Position numbers and translations under genes: made by a program. This document shows, one piece after another, positions 48,370-60,355 of a DNA stretch of 64,000 nt. This DNA comes from Medicago truncatula (lineage: Eukaryota; Streptophyta; Magnoliopsida; Fabales; Fabaceae): contig NC_053048.1 in assembly GCF_003473485.1 (NCBI RefSeq), forward strand, positions 36,762,755 through 36,826,754, in the 5' to 3' direction. How positions within the stretch are numbered: the stretch's first letter is position 1; every line of letters begins with the position of its first letter. The notes under the pieces were generated by a model, which was given only the letters and a program-made list of their open reading frames with translations, had not been told where the DNA came from and made no database searches.

Positions 48370-49841
48370 TCTATGAATATTTGCTACTAGTTCAAATTTC
48401 AACATAGACACTCTACCACTTCCATTTTCAAATAGATCAATAAGTCTAATTAGGTAAGTAATTAGACATGGATTTAATTTATGTTGTTCATTTTCACATA
48501 CATTATGTTTATAACCGAAGTTTACGTAGCGATTAATTGATGATGATCGAAGTTTAATGTAAATTTGACTCTACTTTCTATCTTCAATATTTTCTTTACA
48601 TCAATTTCATGGTCTATGGATGTAGTGGATCGATATGTGTATTTTGATTTTTAATAATTCATTTGGTTGATAGTAAATAATATCTTAGTTTATTTTTAGA
48701 ATACATGATCGGGTAGATTTAATCATCATGAAACAATTGTTCCTATAATGTTCAGTTTTGGAAGGTTCTTGTTAGAAGCATCTTTTTACATATCTTTTCA
48801 TAATTGAACCAATTGTTCTAGTTTTTAGTTTGTTCAAATATTTTCTATAGTTTTCCTATGGATGGAAAACTTTGATATTTAAGAGTACAAGATTTTAAAA
48901 ACTTTAGAATAGGATAATTTTTTTTATTTATTATACATTATATTAAGAAAGAAAGTTATAGAGCTAAATTGGGGCAAAAAATATTTAATTTGATTGATAA
49001 GGATGAAAATTGTAACTCATCAAATGATTTGAGATGTAAATTTCATTTGCACAATAAACACCATGTCATTGTTTGTATGAAAACCATTACCTTTGACCTT
49101 TTAGAAAAACATAACTAGTTTGATCAAAAAGAGAACCGAACACAAAAAAAACAGACCCCATATTTAATCAAACAAAACAAATGACGCCATGTGCACTAAT
49201 ATTTAAATAAAAAATACCATGAAATGTATTCCAAACAATAAAATATTTCATTAACAAATAGTGAATGACTTTCCCAATTAAAATATGAGATACGATATTT
49301 TTATAATTGTTTTAATATAGAGTATATATATTTTGTATGATATGTTTTTGACCATATAGCTGCAAGTGTATATTTTTTAAGGTTATTTGATTAAAAGACT
49401 GGTTTGATATTGGACAATTTATTACGAGCTTGTAGCTTATTTTTATGAGTTTATAATATTTTGTGATGAGTTAATTCAAGTAGCTTATAATATAAATATT
49501 ATAACTTATCATTTTATATCTCAAGTATACCTCTACGATCTTAATTAGATATTAAATTAAATGCACAATTTATCGTAATTTAATATTTATAAACAACTTC
49601 AATCTCTAATTTTATCAAACACTGCGAATCTAAACAATTATCTTATCCTATATCTAGTATAGTTTAAATTATAAGCCATCCACCATGTTAAAATTCTTTT
49701 ACAACTTTTGAACAAATTAAATTGAATAGAACATAACACTTTCTATATTACAATATCTGATTACTTGGGCTTGGATAAAGTTCATACCCACATTTTTGAA
49801 AAAATAGAACACGCTAGCTTATGTTGTATGTGTTGTTGTGC
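48370..49841. other. Unit A downstream region and unit B promoter region
   Basis: No gene. It is part of the tandem array: 3' region of unit A to about 49310, then the repeated upstream block of unit B. Confidence 0.6.
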
Positions 49842-49850
49842 TATATAAAG
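49842..49850 (+). promoter_or_regulatory. TATA box, peptide unit B
   Basis: TATATAAAG within GTGCTATATAAAGGACAT, 133 bases before the ATG at 49983. Confidence 0.6.
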
Positions 49851-49982
49851 GACATAAACATATTTGAATTTGCGCGCCTTTTCTTTTCTGAATTTTGAGA
49901 TTTGGTTTTCAAACTTTTCTCTCAATACTTCATCTTCTGCTTCATTTCTCTTACTTTTTGTTTCATTTCTTTCAGGAAAGCT

Positions 49983-50213
49983 ATGGCTATGAAGTTGTTG
50001 TTTGCTGTGGTGTTGATCATTTCAATTACCTTTGCTTCATTTTCGTTTGCTGGTAGGAGTGATCTTGGAGGAAAGATGATGAACATGTTTAAAGGCAACA
50101 CCCTTAATCCTAATTTCATCTACACTCCTACTGCGTCCCCACGTCTTACACCTAATGAACATGTTTGGAGGAAAGCTATGGCTATGAAGTTGTGTTTTCT
50201 TTTTCTCTCTTAA
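49983..50213 (+). CDS. Small secreted-peptide-like protein, unit B (C-terminus altered by rearrangement)
   Basis: An open frame of 76 codons from ATG 49983. MAMKLLFAVVLIISITFASF and then SFAG look like a cleavable secretion signal with a small-residue cleavage site. The remainder (RSDLGGKMMNMFKGN, then FIYTPTASPRLTPNEH) is short, polar and cysteine-free, like the precursor of a processed peptide. I do not recognise the family; it is not clearly CLE, CEP, PSK, IDA or PIP. A relative with an internal stop lies at 48166-48369, matching through NEH. After NEH the frame runs into a 25-base copy of its own start (AGGAAAGCTATGGCTATGAAG...) and then LTR sequence, so the last ~18 residues are probably not ancestral. 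The upstream frame to 49902 has no ATG. A TATA box lies at 49842. Confidence 0.5.
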   Translation: MAMKLLFAVVLIISITFASFSFAGRSDLGGKMMNMFKGNTLNPNFIYTPTASPRLTPNEHVWRKAMAMKLCFLFLS

Positions 50214-51443
50214 AAAAACTTCTTCTGATAAAACTTCAGAAGCAGTTTGTGAATGCTTCTGATGAAATGATCAGAATCAGATATGCAGCGGAAAAGATCA
50301 AAGCAGAGAAAAGAAAAGCAAGACACAAGCAGTTATCCTGGTTCCTTCCACAAAACGAAAGTAGTCCAGTCCCCCTTGCACTTCCAAGGAGATTTCACTA
50401 TAATCACAAAGATTACAAATGCTCAATACTCTCTAAGTATGAGACTTCTCAAAAATGCTCAAGCACACACGCAAGAGTCTTCCAATGCTCAAGCACTAAG
50501 CAAGAGTCTTCTAATGCTCAAGCACGCATGCAAGAGTCTTCTGATCAAACAAAAATACAAAGAAATAAGTTTGACTTGAACACTTGATATACAATCAGTG
50601 GTGTTCACAATACAATACAATAAAGACTCTAGACTTTTGAATTTCTAAGATGTATCAAATCAGTGCAGAAATTCAGTGTGCTTTGTAGAATCAAATTGAC
50701 AGAGTTTTGGCGCTTTTTAACTTGTGTATCTCTATCTACAATCTTCAAGTCTTCACTCCTTTATATAGAAGCGTGAAAGAGACGTTGAGATGATTAGCAC
50801 GTCTAAAGAGTCGTTGAGTTCCTTTGATCATTCACCAGTAATCCTTTGCCTGATTTGGGTGTAGTCCTTTGAAGAATTAGCTTCAAATTCATTCCCATCT
50901 TGAATGAACATTTCTGCAGGCATGGCTGTTTTTCTTGTCTTGTAGCGTGGACAAAAACAGAGTAGTGGAGGTAGTGGTTGTACACTTGTACTTTGTCAAC
51001 TCTGTTAACGAAGGACAAGTACTTAGTTTTCTCCAAATGACTGTTGATGTCTCCCTTTCAATTCTTCGTTCTTCTTAGACAAGGTTGAAATGTTAAACAG
51101 CTAATTTGAATCTCCAGTTTAAATTTACGGATCAATTGTAGCTTCTGGTGATGATTTCGCTTATGATGAAAACCTTGCTTCTGATGACCATCTGCTTCTG
51201 ATGAGCTTCTGCTTCTGATGACCTCATCACTTCAGAAGCACTCCAGCTTCAGACGCAGTTTTCTTCAGATGCTTCGAATTCATTTGCTCTCCATTGTTCT
51301 TCCAAGATCTATTGAAATTACTTGACTTGCTTTTGGTCCTGTACACTTGAACAATTATTAGCGATAACCAATTGACAATTTTTAATACCTTGTTATCATC
51401 AAAACTCATTAAGGTTCATTGTGAAACACATTTTGTTCCAACA
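50190..51443 (-). mobile_element. Solo LTR fragment, second copy of the 26379 family
   Basis: The right end GTTCCAACA (51443) and long stretches match 26379-27641, including CTTGATATACAATCAGTGGTG, a minus-strand TATA (CTATATAAAG near 50760) and GGTCCTGTACACTTGAACAA. The first ~35 bases expected at the left (TGAAGGTGAG...) are missing and replaced by a copy of peptide-gene sequence, so no TSD is found. GCTTCTGATGA submotifs are amplified at 51140-51230. Confidence 0.8.
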
Positions 51444-53891
51444 ATTTGGAATATAGATAGATAGTAATTATTTGCAATTTCAAATAGAATAAGTCATTAG
51501 ACATAGATTTAATTTCATATATGTTGTTAATTTTCATATAATAATGTTTATAAATGAAGTTTATTGTAGTAGCAGTTAATTGATGATAATAAAAGAAAGT
51601 TCAATGTAGATGATTTGTTGTTTGACTCTATTTTATGTCTTCAATGTCTCATCAATATGTTTTGTCTTCGACAATTTCGTAATTCACAATGCCGATTTTT
51701 ATATTTTGACTTTAGATATTTCATTCGGTTAAGCTAATTCTTAGATGAGTAATTATTTATTCGGTGGATTAGTTGGATCTGAGTTGATTAATCATGAAAC
51801 ACTTATCCTCCAATTTTCAGTTTTGGAAGCTTCTAGTTAGAAGTAACTTTTAAATTATCTTTTCATAATTGAACTGATGATTCTATACTTTTGGTTATTA
51901 GTTAAGTTTATTGAAATAATTTTGATAGATTTTCGGTGGAGAATTATGAAGAAACTTTGATTTAGAGTAATTAGTTCTAATAAAAAAGTGGTTAAGTATG
52001 ATTGTGGTTCCTATAAATATACCAATTTTTCGTTTTAGTCTCTCTAAAAAATTTCTTCAACTTTAAGTCCTCAAAAAAATTTCATCTTCACTTTTAGTCC
52101 ATTCTTTAAAGTAAACTCATATATATAATTCATATTTTTAAATAAAATTTTGCAGAAAAACTCATTATTTTTATAGGGATCAAAAACATATTTAACCCTA
52201 AAAAAAATTGATTAGGATAATTTTGCAGTTTCACTTTTAGGTATGTAAACATTTTAGAAAAGCATAACTTGTTTGGTTAAACCAAAAAGAAAAGAAAAAA
52301 TAACCACAAAGAAAACAATTACACACGTGCACACTGATGTTTAAATGAAAAATAGTCGCGTAAATTCACTTTGAAATAGAAAAAATAAACTTTATTAGCA
52401 AATCTGGAATGGATTTCATTATAAAAATACAGTCAAAGTACGGTCCACACAGAGATAGAGGAACAATTTTTGTATTTTTTAAGGGATAAGTATGAATATT
52501 TTGGAATTCATGATCGAGTATATTTAATCATCACTAAACAGTTATTCCTCCAATGTTCAGTTTTAGAAGGTTTTAGTTAAAAGTATCATTTTAAATATCT
52601 TTTAATAATTGAACCTAATGTTCTAGTTATTAGATTATTCACATATTTTCTATGGCGTTCATTTGGATGTAAAACCTTAAAGTAAAAAATTCTTAAAAAA
52701 ACTTTAGAATATGATAGTTTTGTCTTTATTATAAAATTCTATTAAAAAACAATGTTATAGAACTAAATTGGGAAGAAAAATACTTAATTTGATTGATAAT
52801 GATGAAAATTGTAGCTCATCAAACAAAGTTGATGTTATTGCATTTGCATAATTGGTTGCAGTGGTAAACAGTAGACCTCATATTTAATCAAAGAAAACAA
52901 ATGACGCCATGTGCACAAATATTTAAAGGAAAAAATACCATGAAACCAATCTCAAACAGTAAAATATTTCGTTAACAAATAGTGAATTACTTTCACCATT
53001 AAAATATGAGATACAATATTTTTATAATTGTTTTATAACAACCTTCAAAATAATTCTATGTTATATTTTCATCTTGTTTTACTTTCTCTTACTTTCCCTG
53101 TGACATTCATTATTTTCTACCTAGGTTACAACTTGCTTTGTTATTTAATATAGTGTATGTTTGGTAAGTTATGTTTTTAACATTGTTTTCCACATAGATT
53201 ACAACTTGCTTTGTAAATTTACTATAAAAAAGTTTAAGTTTTAATATTTGTATGTTTGGTATGGTATGTCTTTGAGCATATATCTACAAGTTTATGTTTT
53301 ATGAGGTCATTTGACTAAAAAAGACCGGTTTGATAACAGTCAATTTATCACAAGCTTATAACTTATCTTTAGGAGTTTATAAAGGTTTGTGATAAGTTAA
53401 TTCAAGTAGCTTATATAACATAATTAATCTTATAACTTATCTCTTTATATCTCAAATATACCCTATCATCTTAACTAAATATTAAATTAAATGTTTTTTT
53501 TTGTTATTTAGTATTTATAAACAACTTCAATCTCTAATTTTACCGAACACTACAAATCTAATAAATTAGCTTATCTGATATGTATTATAGTTTAATTTAT
53601 AAGTCATCCACTATGAGCTCATCAACCAGCTCAATCGATGGATGACTTAATGTTAACAACCTTCAAATTCTTCTTTTAAGTCATCCAAACAATAAATTAT
53701 TTTTTAATGTTTAGCCTTCAAGCTCTTCTTTTAAGTTTTTGAACTAATTAAATCAAGTTTGTGCTACTAATATTAAAAATAGAACATAACGTTTTTTGAA
53801 TTAGAATATGTGATTCTTTGGGCATGGATAAAGTCTAAATCCAAATTTTTGAAAAAACATAACACACGAAGTTAATGTTGTATGTGTTCTG
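51444..53891. other. Downstream blocks of units B and C; no coding sequence
   Basis: Array sequence only. A MITE-like piece lies at 51993-52199. From 52490 it repeats the unit A downstream region, and from 53260 the upstream block of a further unit. Confidence 0.55.
51993..52199. mobile_element. MITE-like element (GGTTAAATATG...GGTCCCTATAAA family)
   Basis: The left end GTTAAGTATGATTGTGGTTCC and inverted right end GGTTAAATATGTTTTTGATCC are similar. The interior has repeated TTTTAGTC/TAAGTCC motifs. This style of element is common in legume genomes. Confidence 0.55.
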
Positions 53892-53900
53892 TTATATAGA
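53892..53900 (+). promoter_or_regulatory. Orphan promoter of a lost peptide unit (mutated TATA)
   Basis: GTTATATAGAGGACATGAAC corresponds to GTTATATAAAGGACACAAAC of unit A, with TATATAAAG changed to TATATAGAG. No related coding sequence follows. Confidence 0.5.
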
Positions 53901-53945
53901 GGACATGAACAAATTTGAAATTTTTGCAAAAATATATACAAAAAA

Positions 53946-55285
53946 TACTCATAATATTAAGTAACAAATAAAATAAGGAGGGATGGATATTATAAAGCAC
54001 GCATCATAATGTCTATAATCAACTAGAACTCTCCTTTTATGTTCCTACATATCAAAATTTTCCAATGCGTTTGATCTCCTAAACAATAAGTGTCGGGCAA
54101 AAGATAAAGCAGTAAAAGACGGAAAAACATAATAAAAGATAAAATAACATAGAATAAACTTTTACGGTATTGTATAATATTTGGTCTTATACAATTTTTG
54201 ATGAACAAACAACTATTTTGATATTTTAGACAACTTATATGCGAGACAAAAAATTATGCCGTGTTTTAGTGAAGGACAAGAATTTTAGTTTTTGTTTTGT
54301 TCCATGCCATATCTTTAAAATACTTTTACAAATCAAACAATATACAACTTAAATTATCTTATTCTATTATTCATTTTTTAACAAATCAAACACACGTGTC
54401 CTCCAACTTGTACTCTCACCTTGCCCCAATAACTCCTTCCCTTACTTTGTTTTAAAAAACACCTTCAAATCATTCACTATCATAAAAGCTCACACTATGT
54501 TTTCAATCGGTAAGAACACTCGTTCTATCTTGCCACATACAAAACTCTGTTCTCCTCCAACTTCTTTCTCCTCAAATCTTTTATCCACTCCTCTTTAACT
54601 AACTTTTTATCTAAAGCTTTGTTTTCAAAAATGTTAAATACATTTACCTTCACCACATAAAAATTCGGTCACCTCATAAAAAATCCTCAAACTCAACACT
54701 TTATATCCCACCATACCGTTCTTAACACAATCTTTCACAAAAAAAAGCCCCACCATACCTTTCTTATTCTTTCAATTCCTTATTCAATATTTGGTACATC
54801 TTCAAAATCTATTTCAATTTTAGACCAAATTGCATCCTTAAATCCTTTAAGTTTAACCTTTATGATATCAATCCTTTTAGTTTTTTTAGTTTCAATTTGA
54901 TCCTTTATGTTAGTGAAATTGTGCATCTAGTCCTTTAAGTCATAAAATATATGCACCATTATTATATTTCCATCAAACTCAATTAAAAAGTGCTTATGTG
55001 GATGTGTATTGCTAAGTTGAGAACTCTAAATTCCCCTCTTTCAAAACTAGAGCTCACAAGTATATTATTCCGTCTTATTTTAAAATAAAAATCATTCGAT
55101 TATTTAATTTATAATGTTGTTGATGAAATATTTACCTCTAAAATTAGGATTGAACTAACAAACAATAAGAAGAAAATGTAAATAAGTAATTATGTTTGGT
55201 GTCATAAATAGTGTTTGACCTTCCACCTCAATGTTCATTGGTCATATAATAACTTCTTGCTCTTGCTCTCATCATCAGCATCAGC
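53946..55285. other. Intergenic spacer
   Basis: AT-rich and pyrimidine-rich on the plus strand between 54380 and 54800. TTAAGTTTAACC/GATCCTTTATG motifs at 54825-54960 recall retroelement or MITE ends, but no partner arm was found. Confidence 0.45.
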
Positions 55286-55450
55286 ATGATGACGACTTCT
55301 CTTGCTCATGAAGAAGAGGAAGGTTTTGATGACTACTTCAACTACACTACCGTTCTACCTGATCCTTACCAGCATGTACCAGAGGAGAAGCAGCATCCAC
55401 TCAGGGTTGTAGCATTCGTCCTCTTTCTGCAGTTGCTGATGCTTTTCTGA
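55286..55450 (+). CDS. Hypothetical 54-residue small ORF, possible relic secreted peptide
   Basis: ATG ATG at 55286 opens 54 codons: MMTTSLAHEEEEGFDDYF, then TTVLPDPYQHVPEEKQHPLR, then a hydrophobic end (VVAFVLFLQLLMLF). Upstream codons in the same frame read LLALALIISIS, signal-peptide-like, but have no ATG and follow TAA, so the original start may be lost. One base over, the end reads GCSIRPLSAVADAFLKNG to TGA, a more normal C-terminus, which suggests a frameshift. Downstream sequence (GGAAGGTTCTAGT, CTTTTCATAATTGAA) resembles the 3' regions of the neighbouring peptide array, so it may be a divergent member. Function unknown. Confidence 0.28.
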   Translation: MMTTSLAHEEEEGFDDYFNYTTVLPDPYQHVPEEKQHPLRVVAFVLFLQLLMLF

Positions 55451-57419
55451 AGAATGGATGATTCTAATGAAGTGATAGATCTACTATATATACTATGGTG
55501 ATATGGTTCCACTTTTTGAAATAGAATAAGTCATAATAATAGACATGTTACGATTTGATTTTACTTGTTGATATCTACGCAAACATTATAGATCCAGTTA
55601 ATGTGTATAATTACAATTCACTGTAGTGGATTAATTCTAGTAGTTCTTTGTGGATACTTATGAACAGATCTAATCAATGTTTGTATAGTTTGAATTGATA
55701 TTCACTGTAGTGATTGATTTGACAATATTAGTAGTAGCTACTAGCTACAATTTGTTTGATCTGTTATTCATCGAGTTTTTGAATAAGTATAGTGTTTGAA
55801 TTTGAATTCCTTGATTTTGTTGAATTGCTGTGATTTGCTTCATATGTTTGAATTTGGAAGGTTCTAGTATCTGTGTTAACTTTACCTTTTCATAATTGAA
55901 ACAAGGGAGAAGAAATTAGAAGGAAACATGGAATGAGTTTTTGCAATATGAGAAATCCAAAGGAAAGAGTTTCATGTGGGGTCCACTCAATTCTAATTAA
56001 GCTTTTCATTGTCTTTATTTATTTTTTTCGGTCACAAAATTAATGTCATAATGCAAAAGGGAGCTTTTGTTTGTCTTATTAATACCAGTAGTAGTAAAGT
56101 AGTAAAACTAATAAGGAAAGGAAAATAGTACAACTAAATACTAGTAGTAGTAAAGTTGTAACAAGGAAAGGAAAATAGTACAACAATTAACAATGTTTGG
56201 TTTTACTTCTAAACCCATTCTAGATGTGTATAATAATTGATTATGACGTGGTTGTTGTCGAGTATAATTGTTAAGGTCTCGAGAATCGATTATACGTGAA
56301 GGTAAGATTTGTAAAATTTTATTTTAAAATTGATTTTGAGACACAAATTTATAGTTTAATTCACTTATATAAATGTATATAAACATAATTCACTTAGTCA
56401 TAATCACTTTTAGCCTAAAATATATCAATTCTCTCTACCGCACAACCAAATACACATTAAGGCAAAACTCTTAAAAGTATACACTCTCCGTCCGAGTGAG
56501 TGGATAACGGATTTAAGTTGATAAATAACTAATGTATTTTGATCTATAATATAGACCAAATATATCATTTATTTAATTTTTACTAGTGATTAGATGATGT
56601 AGCGGATAATCGATATGTTAGTTTATAGTAGATAAATTTATTGTGAATGACTTTTTTTTTCTTCTTCGAAGGACGACATTGAATGACTTATGAATTAGCT
56701 CATAGGTAATAGAGGATATAGTTGGTTGAATTTGTAGTGTTTGATAAAAGGAAAATTCTATGGTGAAGTCATAAGAATGACTTTTTTTGATGAAGTTAAC
56801 ACTATAATATCAAAATTGTAATGAGTAACACCCCACTGTTTGTACAATGACATCAAAAGTTCAGTCCTCATAGTATCATTAATTCATCAGATTAACAAGA
56901 CTACACTTAATCTAATTTTATCCTACCTTGCTATAAGCGTAACACCCTACAAAGTGTAACACTTAAGACTATCACATAATATCATCAACGTTGTTCGCAT
57001 GTTAAAGATTCCAACGATAAAATAGTACCTGTAAGTCCAAGATGTTGCAAGCATTACTAGATGAATTACTATTGATCATTAATCAGTAATCAACAATTTA
57101 AAAATGAATCAATCGTTAAAATCAAAATTAACTTTATCAAAAAAGTCAATTTCCTGACTGCACCGTAGAAGCTCCCTTGATAAAATTCATAGACTCAATT
57201 ATAAATGAAGAACAAATCATAGTAAATGATATAAAATCTAATCATAAAATATATTCTAATATAATAAATAGTAAATGATATTAATCATAAGATTAAAGTA
57301 CTACTCTTAAGATATATAATAACAAAGATATTCTATAATATCCTAATATGCGATCATTAGAGACATAAAAATAGAATTGGAAAGCTGTCCACTTAGAGAT
57401 ACAAGGTTGGATTTTTGTA
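55451..57419. other. Intergenic spacer
   Basis: AT-rich. A duplicated AACAAGGAAAGGAAAATAGTAC-like stretch lies at 56108-56185, and a CTCCGTCCGAG-type MITE end near 56485. No gene is supported; the protease 3' UTR is at the right end. Confidence 0.5.
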
Positions 57420-58573
57420 CTACACAATGTTGTTGATATTTGGGTAAGAAGCATCCATCGGAATGCCGCATAAACCTTCTTTTGCATCTATGTCTCGCTT
57501 CATTCTTATATATCTCTTCTCTCCCCATCTAATGCCCCATGAATTCTTTACTAACCAATATTTAGTACCGTCATTCGATGTACCATAACCAACTATTATT
57601 ACAGCATGGTTTGGCTTAGTTCCACATTCTCCTGTAAATATTCCACTTGAGTAAAATCTGATCATACCACTTATATCGATACCAACGGAAACCGGTTGAT
57701 TGGCCACAACTTTAAGCAGTGAATCCTCACTATTTCTAGGGACTTGCTCGTAGCTCTTAATCTGAACTTGGCGACTAACCTTCTTACTATTATTTCCTTT
57801 AACTCCTCTGTACGGATAACTTGCTTCTGTGGCAATTCCACCGTTTTCTAAGACGAATTCAAAAGCATCAATCAAATAACCACCGTTGCATCCATTTGTC
57901 CAATTACTTCTGACACGATCCACAAGTTCTTGTTCAGAAAGGGACACTAAATTTCCACTAGTTATTTGTTGGATACCTTCTAGTGCACCCACAGCAGAAA
58001 ATGCCCAGCAACTACCTGTAATTATTGTTACAAATTACAAAATTAAATAATTAAGAACAAATAAATAGTTATGAACTATATATGAGATGAATTAAACTAG
58101 AGTACTGAAACAAAAAAAAAAAAAAAAAAAGTGTCTTTTATGTTACCACATTCTCTTTGATTCTTGACTGGAGTAACTGCTCCACGTTTCCTCCAGTCTA
58201 CGGCAGCAGGAATATCAGTGATATTTTTATACTTAAATAATGACGACGTTGTTGGTTCAAGTTTCCTCTTCTTGAACCCATCATCGGAAGGCTCGGTGGG
58301 TAGATCCGCAAATCTATTAATGGTAAGTTTGTAGGATTTGTTCCCTGCAGCATTAAAGGAATCAATGTAGGCAACATTGTGTTTGAATATTTGGATGTGC
58401 TTTTCCTCCTCTGCATCATCCTTGTAGATCACTCTATACTTTATCTTCCAGTGCTTGTATCGTTCTGATAGTGTTAAAGATTGATCATTCTCTTGGTTTT
58501 GATTGCTTGGAAACATTACCCAAATTACTATTAGTATGTTGATTAGAGTACAAAGACTCTTGTTTTTGCCCAT
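57420..58573 (-). CDS. Papain-like cysteine protease (C1A, SAG12-like subgroup), one disulfide lost
   Basis: Secreted or vacuolar endopeptidase made as a preproenzyme. Two exons, 58147-58573 and 57420-58015, give 340 residues. The start at 58573 (MGKNKSL) leads straight into a signal peptide; ATG 58624 would add 17 residues before it. The prodomain has an ERFNIN-type helix with His for the Arg ([11 protein letters not shown]...IDSFN) and INRFAD. The mature domain starts near DIPAAVDWR. The catalytic set is complete: Gln in KNQREC, Cys145 (GSCWAF, just after the intron), His279 ([10 protein letters not shown]) and Asn300 (KNSWG). Disulfide cysteines 142/185 and 273 with the one in KEGLCG are kept. 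The pair normally at SEQELVDC and DGTC is replaced by Arg176 and Asn218. The TNEEF motif after the prodomain is also altered (PTEPS). The intron is short (131 bases) with a long A/T run. Probably functional, but relaxed or diverged. Confidence 0.9.
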
Positions 58574-60355
58574 CGAACCGTAAGCAATTTTGGCTACATC
58601 CAAACTGTGAATCAATAACCTCAATCCTTACTAAATAAATATTAGAGAAATCAATATATATAATAAAAATAAATCACGAAATATACGATTGCAAAATAAC
58701 TCTACAAAATATACTACTACTATACTTCAACATAATATATATCGAGATTTTATAATGATATAATATCTTTTTGAGAGAATATTATAAGATATGTTAAAAT
58801 TGTAAAACTAAAAATATATAGCTATATAGAATGCGCTCCTCATCAAAAGATATTATATCATTCCAAAATAAGGGTTTCAAATTTTTATTAGTTACATTTA
58901 TACAATTATTTCAACATTATTGGATTCTTTCTAGAATATAAAATTTGATTTTTTTTTTAAAATAAATTACAATCACAATAATAAATTCTTGAGGGATTTA
59001 GATATCCTAGGCTAGTGTGCGCATACCAACAACCACCAACAAATAAAAAGTTTAGAAGTGTGCTCTTGTCGAGTTAAAACATAAGATTTCCGACTTGTTC
59101 AACCAAGAAACAAGTCGATGTATATTTTCACTAGAATCTCGTATATACCGTGGAAATTAATTGATAAACTTTTAGCAAGTGTATTAAAAATGCATCGAAG
59201 TAGTAAATTTATAAGATCGTTTCCATGAGGATTGTTTCAATCTCAACTCGACAATTTAATTATAATTAGGATTTAACAAATAACGGGTATGTAGAGCATA
59301 TATTAGATTGAGTTCAACAACGAATAAAAATAAAAATAAATGGTTTTGGAAATTATCAGAGATAAAAAGTGATCAAGTCTTTCAAATCAATTAATTCTTG
59401 CAGTTTGGTAAATTGCACCAATTATTCTCCTAGTCTCACGACAAATTAACAAAATAGTTTTGATCAATCCCTTGACTCAAAACACTCTTCTAAAACTACA
59501 ACACCCTGATCCATTAGGTGAGTCCGTAACTTATAATTAGATCCAATTCAATAACCTGGGTCAGTAGTTTATATGTGATCAATATACAAAAAACATAGCA
59601 AATAATTCTGAATAAAATTAGGATTATAATTGTATTGAAAAGAGTTTATACAATCAGATGGTTCAAACAACTCCAATTTAAATCATCTCAGACCTAATCA
59701 AAGGAAAATCTAACAACTCATGATAAAAGATTAAACAATATTAATTAAAGAAATTACAAGGTTTTGATAATAAGAATTTCTTCAATTTGATATGCTTTGG
59801 CCCTAGTGCGTTCAGCCTCCCGGCTCTTCTCCTTGTGATTTCCTGACACTTCTCTTCTGCCAAAAACGTCCTTTTCTTTATGTGCAACCTCCTTTTATAT
59901 TTCCATCACGAGAAACTAAAATCTCCTTATGTGTGTCGGCTTAGCCATTGGTTTGGGTCACGGGCTTTCTTGTGTATTTCTTCCTTTTAAAATGAGATTT
60001 CTGCTCTTTTCCCTACACTTTTCGTTCGCGCTTTGTAGCCATAACGAAAATATCCCTACTGCATTAGTTAACTAATGCAAGTGTAAAAAAATGTGACTTA
60101 AATTACGCATTTGTAAAAACTAAATCACATTTTTTTTTACACTTTTCGTAGTGCAAACAACCCAAAAGATCCGGTCGAGCTCAAATCCATATTAAAAACC
60201 AAATGTTATTAATGATATGTCCACCCCACCTATAAAACATTATAAACCTTCTCCAAAGACAACATGAATGTAATTATGATGCTTTGATTGAATTTTGAAG
60301 GGAGAGAGAATGGAAAGATATCAGTAACCAAAAGCTTAGGAGTAGTAAAATTAAT
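58574..60355. other. Intergenic spacer, protease promoter and repeat fragment
   Basis: The protease promoter lies to the right of 58573 on the minus strand. From about 59150 to 59280 there is a retroelement-like fragment related to 62590-62720. No gene was seen. Confidence 0.45.
59150..59280. repeat. Retroelement-like fragment
   Basis: TAGCAAGTGTATTAAAAATGC, then ATCGAAGTAGTAAATT and AGATCGTTTCCATGAGGATTG. The order CAAGTG, GTAGTAA, ATCGTTCC, AGGGA recurs at 62590-62720 and is common in plant LTR elements. Confidence 0.35.

Larger units (their letters stand above)
47440..53945 (+). repeat. Decaying tandem array of a ~1.85-kb small-peptide gene unit
   Basis: Three upstream regions are homologous: 47460-48060, 49375-49880 and 53290-53930. 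They share GTTTGATAAT-type, GTGATAAGTTAATTCAAGTAGC and AAACAACTTCAATCTCTAATTTTA blocks, then ATGTTGTATGTGTT and a TATA. Downstream regions are also homologous: 48400-49310 with 51444-51970 (beginning) and 52495-53040 (end), sharing AAACAAATGACGCCATGTGCA and AAAATATGAGATAC. Coding sequence remains in the first unit (stop-bearing) and the second (open). Between 52490 and 53945 only downstream and promoter parts survive. A solo LTR fragment interrupts the second unit. Confidence 0.8.

Noticed and set aside
50165-50587. 140-codon plus-strand frame
   Set aside because: It starts in filler sequence and continues antisense through the LTR copy.
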